Positions 53,190 to 64,000 of a stretch of 64,000 nucleotides of DNA are shown one piece after another. Source of the stretch: Hortaea werneckii (taxonomy: Eukaryota > Ascomycota > Dothideomycetes > Mycosphaerellales > Teratosphaeriaceae); the NCBI GenBank assembly GCA_037044905.1, contig JBAOKB010000185.1, forward strand, positions 1 through 64,000. The letters run 5' to 3'. The position numbers were made by a program, and so were the translations under genes. Positions within the stretch are counted from its first letter, which is position 1. Each line of letters begins with the position of its first letter. Below the pieces are notes generated by a model. It did no database searches. It was not told the DNA's origin and saw nothing but the letters and a program-made list of their open reading frames with translations.

Positions 53190-55922
53190 ATGATGCAGTC
53201 CGTCAGTCGGCCTCTGGCCCGGCAGCTGGCTCGCCAGGCATGCAAGCAGATCAGCAAGCGACAAGCCTCCACCGCCGCCGTGAGAGCGACCGCGACCACC
53301 ACCTCCGCCAGTACCACTGCCGCCAAGCAGCAGCAGAAACAGAAGCAACAGCACCGCCGTGAATTCGCGACCTCCCGCTACGATGATGGCTCCGCCCGCT
53401 CCGCCGTTATCAACGTCCTCAACAACATCGCCAGCAAGAGGGAGGTCCAGCAATACTTGGCCCAGTTCACCTCCGTGAGCAGCCAGCAGTTCGCCGTCAT
53501 TAAGGTGGGCGGCGCCATCCTGACCGACTACATTGATGAGCTATGCGCCTCCCTCCGCAACCTGAACCAAATGGGTCTCTACCCAGTCATCATCCACGGC
53601 GCCGGCCCGCAGCTGAACAAACTGCTCGAGGAGGCAGGCGTGGAGCCGCAGTACAAGGAGGGCATTCGTATCACCGACGGCAAGACCTTGGGTGTAGCCC
53701 GCAAGCTCTTCCTGGAGGAGAACCTGAAGTTGACCGAAGCCCTTGAGTCATGGGGCGTGAGAGCGAGGCCAATCACCAGCGGCGTGCTCATGGCCGACTA
53801 CAAGGACAAGGATACCTACCAATTCGTCGGCGAGGTCAACCAGATCAACCCGACCAGCTTGAAGGCGGCCATCGCCGATGGCTACATTCCCGTTCTGACC
53901 TGCATGGCCGAGAGCGAAGACGGTCAGGTCCTCAACGTGAACGCCGACAAGGCTGCCGCTGAGCTCGCCCGGGCCCTTGTTCCGCTGAAGATCGTGTACC
54001 TTTCCGAGAAGGGCGGTATCCACGACAAGGAGACCGGCAAGCTGATCGAGGCCATCAACTTGGACGAAGAGTACGACGAATACATGAAGAAGCCATGGGT
54101 CATCCACGGGACGAGGAGCAAGATTCGGGACATCAAGACTTTGCTCGACGACCTGCCGCGCAGCTCCAGCGTGGCCATCATCCACCCTGAGGCGCTGGAG
54201 CGTGAGCTGTTCACTCACTCGGGTGCCGGTACGCTCATCCGCCGTGGCACCAAGCTGCAGCAAGCTTCGTCCTTGGCTGAGTTCGAGGACGTGTCGAAGC
54301 TGAAGCAGACGCTTGTCCGCGATCGTGAGGGCTTTGATAGCGCGGCCGTCGTGGACCGCTACTTGGAATCGCTTAACACCAGATCATTCCGTGCTTACTT
54401 CGATGAGAACATGGAGGCGTTGGCCATCGTTCTACCGCCCACCGACTCTTCGAAGCTTGCGCAGCTCGCCACTCTCACCATGACTCGCTCCGCCTGGCTA
54501 TCCAACATTGCCGACAACGTCTTCCAGAACCTGAAGCGCGACTTCCCGAAGCTTGCGTGGACCGTCAAGCAAGACGACGAGAACCTGACCTGGTTCTCCG
54601 AAAAGGCTGACGGCTCCATCGCTAGGCGTGGTGAAGTCCTGTTCTGGTACGGTATCGAGAGCCCAGAGGAGGTGCGCGAGCTCATGTCCGAATTCGTGCA
54701 GCACGGAAGGCAGATGTTTGGTGATATCAACCTTGAAAGCCAGCTGCACCGTGCTGCCGCTGCTGCTGAGAGGATCCGAGCTGGTGCTGCCAACCTTATG
54801 GGCAACCGCCCGCAGCAGGACAAGCAGCAGGCTAGAGCCTTCTCCACCAGTGCACGCCCGTCAAGGCCCTCGGTCACTTCGGCTATCACGCAGAAGCGAG
54901 GCTACGCTACCACCAACCCGAACCCACCTCTTGGAATCAAAAACAGCGACAAGGACTATCCGTCCAAGGTTGCACTCATTGGCGCTCGTGGCTACACTGG
55001 ACAGGCTCTCATTGATCTATTGAACAGGCACCCCAACTTTGACCTCTGCCACGTCTCTTCCCGCGAGCTTGCTGGGCAGAAGCTGAAGGGGTATGAGCGG
55101 AAGGAAATCATCTACGAAAATCTCTCGCCGGACGACGTCAGGAAGATGGCCGAGAACAAGGAAATTGACTGCTGGGTCATGGCCCTCCCGAACGGAGTGT
55201 GCAAGCCATTTGTCGACGCTATCGATGAAAGCGGACACAAGGAGGCCCTCATCGTGGATCTATCCGCCGACTACAGGTTCGACTCAAACTGGACTTACGG
55301 CCTTCCGGAGCTGGTGCAGAGAGGGAAGATTGCTTCTGCCAACCGCATCTCCAACCCCGGTTGCTACGCCACTGCAGCACAGCTCGGTATTGCGCCATTG
55401 ATCCCACACTTGGCCCCTCAGCCAGCACAGCCAACCGTCTTCGGCGTGTCGGGCTACTCTGGCGCTGGCACCAAGCCAAGTCCTAAGAACGATGTCCAGA
55501 ACCTTACCAACAACCTCATCCCTTACTCGCTCACCGACCACATCCACGAGCGCGAGATTTCGTCTCAGCTTGGCCAGGACGTAGCGTTCATCCCTCACGT
55601 CGCGGTCTGGTTCCAGGGCATCCATCACACAATCTCTCTGCCACTGGCGGAGAAGATGGTGAGCAGAGACGTCCGCCAGCTCTACCAAGACAGGTACCAC
55701 GGCGAGAAGCTCGTGGCAGTACGTGGCGAGAGCCCTCTCGTCAAGAACATTGCCGGCAAGCACGGTGTGGAGATTGGTGGCTTTGCTGTGCACAGCGGTG
55801 GAAAGCGTGCGGTTGTCAACGTCACCATTGACAACCTGCTGAAGGGCGCAGCTACTCAGTGCCTGCAGAACATGAACCTTGCACTGGGTTATGCTGAGTA
55901 CGAAGGCATTCCCCTTGAGTAA
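53190..55922 (+). CDS. ARG5,6: Bifunctional acetylglutamate kinase / N-acetyl-gamma-glutamyl-phosphate reductase
   Basis: Single exon of 910 residues. A mitochondrial presequence rich in Arg, Ala and Gln is followed by the kinase domain (VIKVGGAILTDYI near residue 107, PVIIHGAGPQLNKLLEE), a DUF619 acetyltransferase-like domain (RSFRAYFDENMEALAIVLPP), a linker with a processing-like region, and the reductase (VALIGARGYTGQALIDLL near 595, catalytic C725 in SNPGCYATA). Yeast and Neurospora make this as one polyprotein cleaved in the mitochondrion; it performs the second and third steps of arginine synthesis. The frame is fully intact over 2.7 kb. A second ATG follows directly at 53193. Confidence 0.97.
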   Translation: MMQSVSRPLARQLARQACKQISKRQASTAAVRATATTTSASTTAAKQQQKQKQQHRREFATSRYDDGSARSAVINVLNNIASKREVQQYLAQFTSVSSQQFAVIKVGGAILTDYIDELCASLRNLNQMGLYPVIIHGAGPQLNKLLEEAGVEPQYKEGIRITDGKTLGVARKLFLEENLKLTEALESWGVRARPITSGVLMADYKDKDTYQFVGEVNQINPTSLKAAIADGYIPVLTCMAESEDGQVLNVNADKAAAELARALVPLKIVYLSEKGGIHDKETGKLIEAINLDEEYDEYMKKPWVIHGTRSKIRDIKTLLDDLPRSSSVAIIHPEALERELFTHSGAGTLIRRGTKLQQASSLAEFEDVSKLKQTLVRDREGFDSAAVVDRYLESLNTRSFRAYFDENMEALAIVLPPTDSSKLAQLATLTMTRSAWLSNIADNVFQNLKRDFPKLAWTVKQDDENLTWFSEKADGSIARRGEVLFWYGIESPEEVRELMSEFVQHGRQMFGDINLESQLHRAAAAAERIRAGAANLMGNRPQQDKQQARAFSTSARPSRPSVTSAITQKRGYATTNPNPPLGIKNSDKDYPSKVALIGARGYTGQALIDLLNRHPNFDLCHVSSRELAGQKLKGYERKEIIYENLSPDDVRKMAENKEIDCWVMALPNGVCKPFVDAIDESGHKEALIVDLSADYRFDSNWTYGLPELVQRGKIASANRISNPGCYATAAQLGIAPLIPHLAPQPAQPTVFGVSGYSGAGTKPSPKNDVQNLTNNLIPYSLTDHIHEREISSQLGQDVAFIPHVAVWFQGIHHTISLPLAEKMVSRDVRQLYQDRYHGEKLVAVRGESPLVKNIAGKHGVEIGGFAVHSGGKRAVVNVTIDNLLKGAATQCLQNMNLALGYAEYEGIPLE

Positions 55923-56941
55923 AAGTACTGAAGGTCCATTTATGTTTCCATAACTTATCAATACCGCCACTACGTGAGAAAGCAGGGATCGAGACGCGTG
56001 GCCACACGTAGTTCTGCGCCGGGAGGCCATGTTCTGTTGGAGCGAGCACGTGCGTACAAGGACAGCGCTAGAAGGTTGAGAGAGGCAGAGAGCGGGGGTT
56101 CATCTTGTGATACATGGCATGTGTGCGGCGTTTTGCGATAGATTCCGTGCTTGCACGGACAGCAGCAGTGGGTTTGAGGTGTGTAGATAGAGCTGCTATG
56201 AGGAGGCTTTTTTTATACCCACGCACATGGCCAATGCGCATTTCATATGGTCCGTCCACTTCAGCTTGCGTGATTATGTCAAGGCATATGCCCAGTGCGG
56301 TTGGCCTTCGTAAGCTACCTAGCTATGTAGGCACATCCATTGGTAGGGTACCTGTGGATGTAGTGCTAGGTAATGCACTTGGAATGACGAAGCTCGGGCT
56401 TTTGGTAACCTGAAGGCACAAATTCACGCGGCAGGGCTGTTGCGCCTACCGTTCTCATGAGCCAAGCCCTACGCAACCATGGCGTCGTTTTCCCATCAAC
56501 ACATGCACTGCAGACCTGCATTCGTAGAGACACTAAGGTACCTAGGTAGCTTCATAACGTAGGAGCCATCAACAGTGAACGAGACATTTTCGACCCGTCC
56601 CATCTCTTCCCGACCAATGAATGCGATTGGCTGCCGAATGCCCGCTCACCGGCACCGGGCGGATGTGGGAAAAAAGGGTGGAAGTTTGCTGGAAGAAGCT
56701 TGCTGGAGTGCAGATCTACGATACCACCTACGCTGGCCTACGTAAGCGTGTGCGAATAATGGTTCTGGGTCTAGTACATGGTAGTGTACCTGCATGTGCG
56801 TCTTGAGGTATATATAAAAGCGGTAGACTTGGCACATATCTTGACTCTTTTCTGTGAGGTTGGTACACAGCTTTCTCTCTGACTTGAACACAACACCCCG
56901 ACGCTTTTTGCTTCCTGAACAGCTTGAATAGGTTGACCAGT
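55923..56941. other. Intergenic, no gene seen
   Basis: About 1 kb between ARG5,6 and the decarboxylase gene. TACCTAGGTA lies at 56539-56548. No coding sequence is supported. Confidence 0.45.
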
Positions 56942-58341
56942 ATGGTGACACAGCATGGCGAGGACTATGAAGTCCCCAAAGAACATCACGTGCATAGGTC
57001 AGTCACCTTCGTCCTTCTTCAACCGTCTCACTGCGTGTCCTGACACTCCAGAACAGACCTGGAGCATGGCTTCCAGCCGACTCCCGCATTCAAAGGGAAT
57101 GGCTAGGCAGACAAATCGAAGATGCACGCCAGAACCCCAAGCATCTTGTTCCTGTACTACAGGAATTCAAGGACTTCATCGAGGGCAACACTCGCGTCTA
57201 TATGTGGTTCAATGCCATGTTCGACGAGATCCCAGTCAAGAAGCCTTACGCCAATGATCCCACAGGGCACAAGCAGATTCGTGACTATCATCACATGCTT
57301 GAAGTGCTTAATCACACTTTCACTACCGCGCCACATTGGACAGACGCCGCAGCTAACGTCGGTATGGTCGGTGTGCCACTGTGTGCGATCCTCGACTATC
57401 CTATGGGCACGCCAGCCGGCTATGCCGCCTTCCTCGACCCGGATGTCAACCGCCACCTCAAGAAGATTCTGAACGAATGGGGCAAGTTCCTGCAGACGCC
57501 CAAGTCTGCCGAAGTCCTTGGGGAGCATAGCCAAGGCTGGTTCGGACAGACGGGGAAGAAGGACCTGATGGAGGTCGCCAACGCACCGTACGGCACCAGC
57601 CACAGCTTCGAGAGCTTCTTCAACTGTGATCCGAAGGCGAAGCATTACGGATATAAGTCTTGGGACGACTTCTTCACGCGAACGTTCAAGGACGAGGTAC
57701 GGCCGGTGGCGTCGCCGGAGAACGACGATGTGATTGCCAACGCATGCGAAAGCAAAGTCTTCAATCTCGCCCGCGGTGTCAAATTACGAGATCACTTCTG
57801 GATCAAAGGACAACCTTACTCGGTCCTGGACATCCTGGCACACGACAAGCTGGCGGAAAGTTTCGCAGGCGGCATCGTCTACCAGGCGTTCCTGTCTGCT
57901 CTTTCCTACCACCGCTGGCACGCGCCCGTCAGCGGCACAATTAAGAAAGCATATGTCCAAGACGGGACATACTTTTCCGAGCCGCTCTTCGAAGGCCTTG
58001 GGGATCCGCACGTCAACGAGATCGACATCAGCGGTATTTCGACCGGCCAAGGCTATCTCAGCCATGTCGCCACCCGCGCCATCATCTTCATCGAAGCGGA
58101 TAATCCGAAGATTGGGCTCATGGCGTTTGTGGGGATCGGTATGGACGAGGTGAGCACATGCGATATCACGGTCAAAGAGGGACAGCACGTCAAGAAGGGC
58201 GAGCAGCTAGGCATGTTCCATTTCGGCGGCAGTACACACTGTCTTTTGTTTAGGAAGGGCGTGAAGGTGGAGGGATTCCCACAGATTGGTACGCCGCATA
58301 ATATTCCTGTGAGAGGTCAGCTGGCGATGGTGACAGGTTGA
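56942..58341 (+). CDS. Phosphatidylserine-decarboxylase-like enzyme, PsiD type
   Basis: Exons 56942-56997 and 57057-58341 with a 59-bp intron give 446 residues. Splicing at the AACAG acceptor gives HRPGAWLPADSRIQREW, which matches the start of the PsiD-like family. The body shows WDDFFTRTFKDEVRPV, LSYHRWHAPVSG and, near the C-terminus, FHFGGSTHCLLF with S411 in the GGS site where these proenzymes cut themselves to form a pyruvoyl group. There is no membrane anchor or mitochondrial presequence, unlike true phosphatidylserine decarboxylases. Relatives decarboxylate aromatic amino acids such as tryptophan without PLP; the substrate here is unproven and no biosynthetic partners lie beside it. Confidence 0.88.
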
Positions 58342-58884
58342 GATCGTGAAGAGCGGAGAAGTGTGGATCTAGGAAGGTGCAGGTTTCTGGGTGATCGGAC
58401 TTCTTCCTTGCTTTGGTTGGGAAGGATGGTGTTCCTTGCTTCTCGTGGTCCTAGACGCTTGCGACTGCTCCTTTTTACAGAGCAGATATTTCCAATTGAA
58501 GTGCAGCTGCTGTTACAATTGAGAGAATGATGATTTTCGAGAACCACAGATTCAAGGTCGCTTCCAGCCATGGTTATGATCAACCTGCAGGAGACCCCCA
58601 GCTGGACGTCCTTACTCAAGCGCAGAAGCCAAATGCTTTGAAGAAGCTGCAATGTTACGACATGCTCTTTCTTCCTTTCTCGTGCAGCCATGCATGTCAA
58701 TTCTCAAACGAACGTTTGCTCCGACTACTGTCAACGTTCTGTGTTTACATTGATCAGCTTGCATATTGCAATCCATTGATTCCATCTTCAGCGCACATCA
58801 TATAATCAGCACTCGTGAGTAATAAGACCTTCACAGGTAGTCCAGCCACCCAATACTGACAGTGCAACGAACAGCATCAGCACA
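58342..58884. other. Intergenic, no gene seen
   Basis: About 540 bp between two + strand genes. Nothing recognised. Confidence 0.4.
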
Positions 58885-59749
58885 ATGGCATCTGAAGCGC
58901 CGCCGCCACCAGCTACAGCCTCTACACCCCCCAGCACCATCTGCTGCTGCTGCTGCACCCACTGCAGAATCGCCAGTGAAGCAGGAACCGCCAGCTGTTA
59001 CAGAGGCGGCCCCTTCGGACACAGAAAACCCGGCAGATGGCGAACCACAAGGTGAGAGCCCAGAGGACTGGAAAGACGGCCTTTGCGGTCATGTGTGCGG
59101 CGGCGACTGCGGTACCTGTGTAAGCACTCTCAAGATTGCGTGCGAAACATATGGATTTGCCAAACGAGGCTGACTTCTGTCGAAAGCTGTCCGCGTTCTT
59201 CTGCCCATGCTTCTTGCATGGCCGAATCTCTGAGCGCCTGCAGAAGTTCCCGGATATGGACAGGGAACACATGACTCTTGTCAACGACTCGTGCTTGTTC
59301 CACTGTATCGCTCAACTGCCATTCAAATGGTTGACCGTCATGGGACAGCGTCGGAAGGTCCGCGATCGATTTGGCATCGGGGTAAGTCATTACGACCACT
59401 TCTTGATGTGCCGGAGCTAACCTTGTCATAGGGGACGACCTTCAAGGACTGTTGCGCAACCTTTTGGTGCACTCCTTGTGCATCGGCGCAGATGAACATG
59501 GAGCTCAAGAATCGTGCTGCGGCTGCTCAGCCACCTGTAGCAGAGGAACCGCCAGCACAACCGGCAATGGCATATACTCCGCCTCCCAGCAGCCCAGCTC
59601 CAGCAGAACCGCCCAGCGAAAAGCCTGCTGAGCCAGCACCTGCCGCTACAACACCGCCAGCACTCCCACCCGCCACCGCACCTCCTCCGAAAGACAAAGC
59701 TCTCCCTCCGCCGCCCGGCATCGTCAACTCTCCGGCTCTGATTCATTAG
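58885..59749 (+). CDS. PLAC8 family Cys-rich protein (one frameshift)
   Basis: Exons 58885-59119, 59187-59381 and 59432-59749 (introns of 67 and 50 bp). Start MASEAPPPPATAST is followed by a C6 run (58927-58932); one C fewer joins it to APSAAAAAPTAESPVKQ and the rest, about 248 residues in total. The PLAC8 core reads EDWKDGLCGHVCGGDCGTC, then FFCPCFLHGRISERL, and after the last intron TFKDCCATFWCTPCASAQMNMEL. The tail is Pro/Ala-rich. Fungal members are often plasma-membrane proteins linked to cell size, calcium or metal tolerance. The single indel sits in a homopolymer, so sequence error is likely. Confidence 0.82.
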
Positions 59750-61122
59750 AGCTCATCTCTCTCGGCGTTCCGATTTCCCATTCTTCAACCTAGATCACGC
59801 TCGCCATGGATGGCATTTGGCAGGTGGCACAAAAGTGCTGCTGCGAATTATTAGAGGAAATCACTTTTTGCACTTTATCCGCCGAGGGAAGGCAAAGAGG
59901 AGTGCTACCCTTGATGGATCCTAGACTCGGCTTCAGTAATTGTGTAATGTTTACTTGCAACCCAATGTTCTTGTGTGTTTACGCGCCTTCTCCGGGCACT
60001 GATCCTTCGTTGGTGAAGCGGCAAGGTCAGCAAGGTTGCAGTGATCCTGTGCTACATTGCCAAACTGCAAATTCCAACGATGCAGTTGGTGTGCTATTTT
60101 GTCAGACGGTGTGAAGTAAATTCAGAGGCTCAAAAGCATCGATGCAAACCAATACACTGCTCCTCCGACAATCAACTATCGTGCTGATTTCGCCGGGGTA
60201 TGCAGTAATGCGGCGATCCAATTGGGTGACATTTCAGTGCACTCTGCTTGCAAGATGCACCGTAATCTATGCGAGCCACTTGCATGCAGGACCAGCCGCC
60301 GTCTCATCAGTGGAAAGATAGAGTTTCCGGGTAAGCTCCTGATAATATTGGCTGACAGGCCCGGCTAGACGGCGAGCTGTCAGCCCACGTTGGAGACCCT
60401 CTACTGCCGCAGCAATCAGACGGAGTGAAATGGAATGGAATACAAATGCAGTTGATGCGCTGCAGACGGGAAGAGTAGTGTAGTGTACAACTGGTTACAA
60501 CCATGCCCACTAGATTTCCCGATTCCAACACGACCAACGCAACACAGCCGGGACACCAGACGGGCAGACGGACCCGACGCTGCAATTGTGACTTGAGCGC
60601 GTCTGACGCTGCCGAGAAGCCGAGCGAGGTGGAGATGGGCGATCCGCTCCGCAGCCCCTCCCAGAACGACCAAAATAGCAATCAAGAGAACCTACCTCCG
60701 TGTACACTCATAGCACCAACCCGATACACTTCGGCCGGTCTGGATAGGCGGCTGATACCATGCAATCCATCCAATCCTTCCATTCCGCCCACGGAGCACG
60801 GCCAAGTGTCGTTGCTGCTTGCGGTCGGGGCTTAGCAGTGGATTTGGCTTAGAGACAGGGTCGAAACATGTTTCTTTCTCGCAACACTGCTCCTATTCGT
60901 AACCACCTTTTCATGTCACGACTTGATTTCGCCACAGTTGCTAGCAAAGGCCGTGTGAGGACGGCAGCATGAATCGCATGGGTTGCATTTGACATCGCTC
61001 GCGCCTGGCCAAGAGAGCTGTTCACTCTCCCAGCGACAGTCATCATCTCCACCGAGGAATTACTGTCTACACAATCTGGCACGCCAGCGCCTAGTGGGTG
61101 CTGACCAGGTACACTGATCAGT
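59750..61122. other. Intergenic, one weak frame
   Basis: About 1.4 kb. A 110-codon frame at 60503-60835 (+) begins with ATG and is polar (RRTRRCNCDLSASD), but has no domain and is paired with open frames on the other strand. I would not call it a gene without transcript support. Confidence 0.35.
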
Positions 61123-64000
61123 ATGCGAGAAGATCAATCTCGAGCCGGCGACACCAATGTCTCTCGACGGAGCGTCAGCATTTTCAGTCGCCGGGGCACC
61201 GACACTCCCTCGGCCACGCTCCCTTCTCTCGTGAGAGCAGCCGTGGCGGCAGCCCAGCCATCGACTACAAGGTCCCCGGGCTGGAAAGCGAGAAGAAGAA
61301 GTGCTCCCGTCTCTAGAAGCTTGATGCCGGGCAGGCGAGAGGCGGGGAATGGGACTGTGCTGAATGCCGTGCCGGCGACAGAACCGAGACCTATGGCAGC
61401 TCTAGAAGAAGAGATGGCCACCAGCCCCAACGATGAGATCCTGTCAGCAGTAAGCAAAGATCCGCCCGAGCAGGCCGCAAGTGATGTTCGATCGAGTCAA
61501 ATTCCGCCTTCAACCTCACGAGACGCAGAATGCCAGGATGTTAACGAGGCGAAATCCCGTATTGGCGTATGGGTAAATGGTATTGCTCAATGGGATGAAA
61601 GCTTTCTACGCCAGGCCGATCGGAATTCCGGATCTCATTTAATGGAGCGACCTGAACTTGCCAGGGCTGTTCCCAGCCTCAAGTCGAAGAGCGACAAAAC
61701 TCTTGAGACTTCGGCACTCTTGCAGTCAAGACCTTGGATTGGATCCATGGGCTCCTCTGGAGTAGATGCAAATCCCACCATCGCCCCAGCCGTCCCTCCC
61801 AAAGACGCTCGCCACAGCTTACGATCTCTGCAAACCTCAGACTCATCGTCTTACAGCTCAATACTTGATGAAGAGGACACTGACAGCAGCAAACGGAGCT
61901 CAGCGACGAGTATTGAACCTTCCCCACCGATAAATCGGAAATCAAGCAAGCGGCTTTCTGGCAGAGTACTATCACGCAACACAAACAAGGGACGAGATGG
62001 CGATCGATGCCCTTTGAGTCCCATCAACATTAGCAAGCCTCTCCCACCCGATCCCGTTGCGGCAAGGACCAGAAGCTCTCCTCTCCTGCACGACCCAGTC
62101 CCCAGCGCTCTGTATTCAACCTCGCCTGGCTACTGCCTCGAGCCAACAGAGGAGCAGACATGCGGCCTCAGTGAAGGAAGCGCAACAACTGCGGAGGATC
62201 ACGAAAACCGTGATGTCCACCATGATGAGATGTCAACAGGCCATGTCGAGCATCACGAAAGTGCTGAGGCCGTCCTGCAGCCGTTGGAACACGCTCCAAC
62301 CTTGCCTAGGCGGAGTCGGAAACGCGAGTGGCGAAATCCAGCGCAGAGACCCCCACAGCCAAAGACTTCTCTTCAGCAGCCCAGTCGAAGACGATCAGAG
62401 TCAGAACTCAGGCCAAAAGTCGGTAGATGTCGAACAAAAGGTTCTGATCAACGAGCCAGGCTTATTACGGAGAAAGAGTGCTTCAAAGCCTGCGAATGGT
62501 CTTCGTACTCATGACTTCACGCAACTGATCCCGATGACAGACGAGAAGATAGTCGTTGAGCCTGACTGCATGGCATCCGGCTTTGAAATGTTTGATGCAG
62601 CGTCTGGAAAAGACAGCTCAGAAACTTCAGCTACTCTGCCAAGCAGCGTATCCGTGCTCGCTGTTGAAAACGACGTTGTGGCTGATGACAGCGGCTTACT
62701 TCGGATCCTTTCCTCTCTTGGCTCCTTGGAGGACCTTTGGAACACCGCTCAGGTCAACAAAGGAATGTATCGCGTTTACAGGGCGAACGAGAATGAGCTG
62801 ATCCGAACAGTCACATGGAACCAGTCCTCGGCATTGTGGGAGTGCCTTGAATGGAGCAAATCTACAGAGACTTCGGATACGACACCTTACACGTACATGC
62901 AGCAGCGAACTTCTTCAGCTAGTGTCATCGAATCCTTGAAGAGCTTGATGTATGAACGCTGCCAAAGCTGCATTCGCCCAGAGACAGCAGCTGCCTTGTC
63001 TGAGCCCACAAGCTCATTTTCGCGGCGCATTGATGACGCTCTGTGGCGTATTTGGTGCTTCTGCAGAATCTTTGGATGTGGCAAAAATCGCGAAGACGAC
63101 TTGACTGGACAGCTTGATTGGTTCAAAGGTGGACCGCTGGCCAATAGCCAGGGGTGTGTCGCCACGGTAAACACTAATCTGGACTTCGACATGAGCAGTG
63201 TTTTGCTCAACGCGCCGGAACATTTCGCTAAGGGCAATGAAGGCGGACTAGACGCAGAGCAACTTTACGATATGACTGAGGTTTGGTCGTGTCTGGCAAT
63301 GTTGTTGGAAGGCTATCTGGGACGTACCAGTATTGCGCGCCAGAACGGAGTATTTAAGGGCTGTGATGTGAACGAAGGCGATAGTGGACGCGAAGAGTAT
63401 CTACTGGAAGAGTGGGTATGCCATATACTTACTATGGGCTTGGATGCCGTCCTTGCCTTGGCCAAACACGCAAACGATGATGTGGCAACCGGCTTTCAGC
63501 TCGCACACGATCGAGGTTGGACAGATTGGGGTCCGCAGCAGTATACGGGCAGCCGCATTTCATTTTTCAAGGAGCCAGTCGCCCGCCTGTACGAGGAACG
63601 TATGGCGGCTTCCGCACACCTTCCAGGATCTATACAGCAAGCGAGAAGGCAGTCTGGCCAGAGACGTGTCGCATCTCTTGCGGCCGAGATGCGCTTTCGC
63701 CGACAGAGTGGCAGCTATTGCGGCCCATCTCCTGTCGAATCAAATATGAGGACACTCAAGTGGTCCTCATGCACGCCGCGACAGCACCTTCGATGGCGCT
63801 CGCTCGCCTTCTGAGATCTTCGGATTCAAGAAACAGCTATGCGTCTCCGATCTTGCACTCGCCCATATCTGCCCTATCTGGTCCACAATCCTCTGTCGGG
63901 TCCCAGTGGTCCAATCGAAGAATCAGTCCCATCATCGAAGATAGGGTGGACACATTCAACCGCATGTCATTGCAGAACTTCGCAGGCCTGGCGGACAGTA
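61123..64000 (+). CDS. F-box-like protein, partial, two apparent frame changes
   Basis: ATG at 61123; the gene runs past the window end. The N-terminal 400 residues are Ser/Pro/Arg-rich and disordered. After a frame change somewhere between 62330 and 62440 comes an F-box-like motif (LSSLGSLEDLWNTAQVNKGM near 62700-62765), then a helical domain with WRIWCFCRIFGCGKNREDD and WVCHILTMGLDAVLALA. Near 63600 a second change is needed: YEER then YGGFRTPSRIYTASEKAVWP and on to the window end. This architecture is common in Pezizomycotina proteins of unknown role. The frame changes could be indels or one missed intron. Confidence 0.65.

Noticed and set aside
53748..54263. Minus-strand frame opposite the ARG5,6 kinase domain
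   Set aside because: Shadow of a conserved, intact enzyme gene.
1..64000. tRNA, rRNA or CRISPR loci
   Set aside because: I looked for tRNA B-box words and for regularly spaced repeats and saw none that hold up; CRISPR is not expected in a fungal nucleus.

Overview
The window comes from a filamentous ascomycete (Pezizomycotina; a dothideomycete is my best guess, not proven). Supporting this are 46-122 bp introns with fungal splice signals, a Zn2Cys6 regulator, a bifunctional ARG5,6 gene, a CA/TG-depleted AT-rich block typical of repeat-induced point mutation (RIP), and CCCTAA telomere-type repeats. Those repeats read CCCTAA on the + strand near the left edge, as expected close to a left chromosome end.

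Layout. 0.2-5.3 kb: a 1700-residue telomere-linked-helicase type protein on the minus strand. Its C-terminal RecQ-like helicase is preceded by what looks like a complete tyrosine-recombinase catalytic set. 5.9-8.3 kb: RIP-mutated AT-rich DNA. 8.4-22.6 kb: a catabolic cluster with a Zn2Cys6 regulator, an alpha/beta-hydrolase, an ACMSD-type amidohydrolase/decarboxylase, a phenol-hydroxylase-type FAD monooxygenase, a hydroxyquinol 1,2-dioxygenase, a C2H2 regulator and a maleylacetate reductase. In order these enzymes could take a (di)hydroxybenzoate through hydroxyquinol and maleylacetate to 3-oxoadipate. 23-31 kb: a truncated P450, a GH43 arabinanase, a WBP11-like splicing protein, an isochorismatase-fold hydrolase and a broken GH93-like exo-arabinanase.

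32-64 kb is mostly chromosomal-core content: Mrs2 magnesium channel, 2-methylcitrate dehydratase, a Gfd2-like DEDD exonuclease, a short-chain dehydrogenase, a tiny two-repeat metallothionein, an Msc7-type aldehyde dehydrogenase, a peroxiredoxin, a large unknown protein with a C-terminal membrane anchor, a cupin, ARG5,6, a PsiD-like decarboxylase, a PLAC8 protein and an F-box-like protein cut by the window end.

From about 30 kb on, many genes that look conserved carry one to four small indels, often in short homopolymers, beside neighbours that are intact. Either the sequence has uncorrected indel errors there or several genes are decaying; I flag this rather than decide it. Exon coordinates come from reading splice sites and frame by eye. 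No database search was done.
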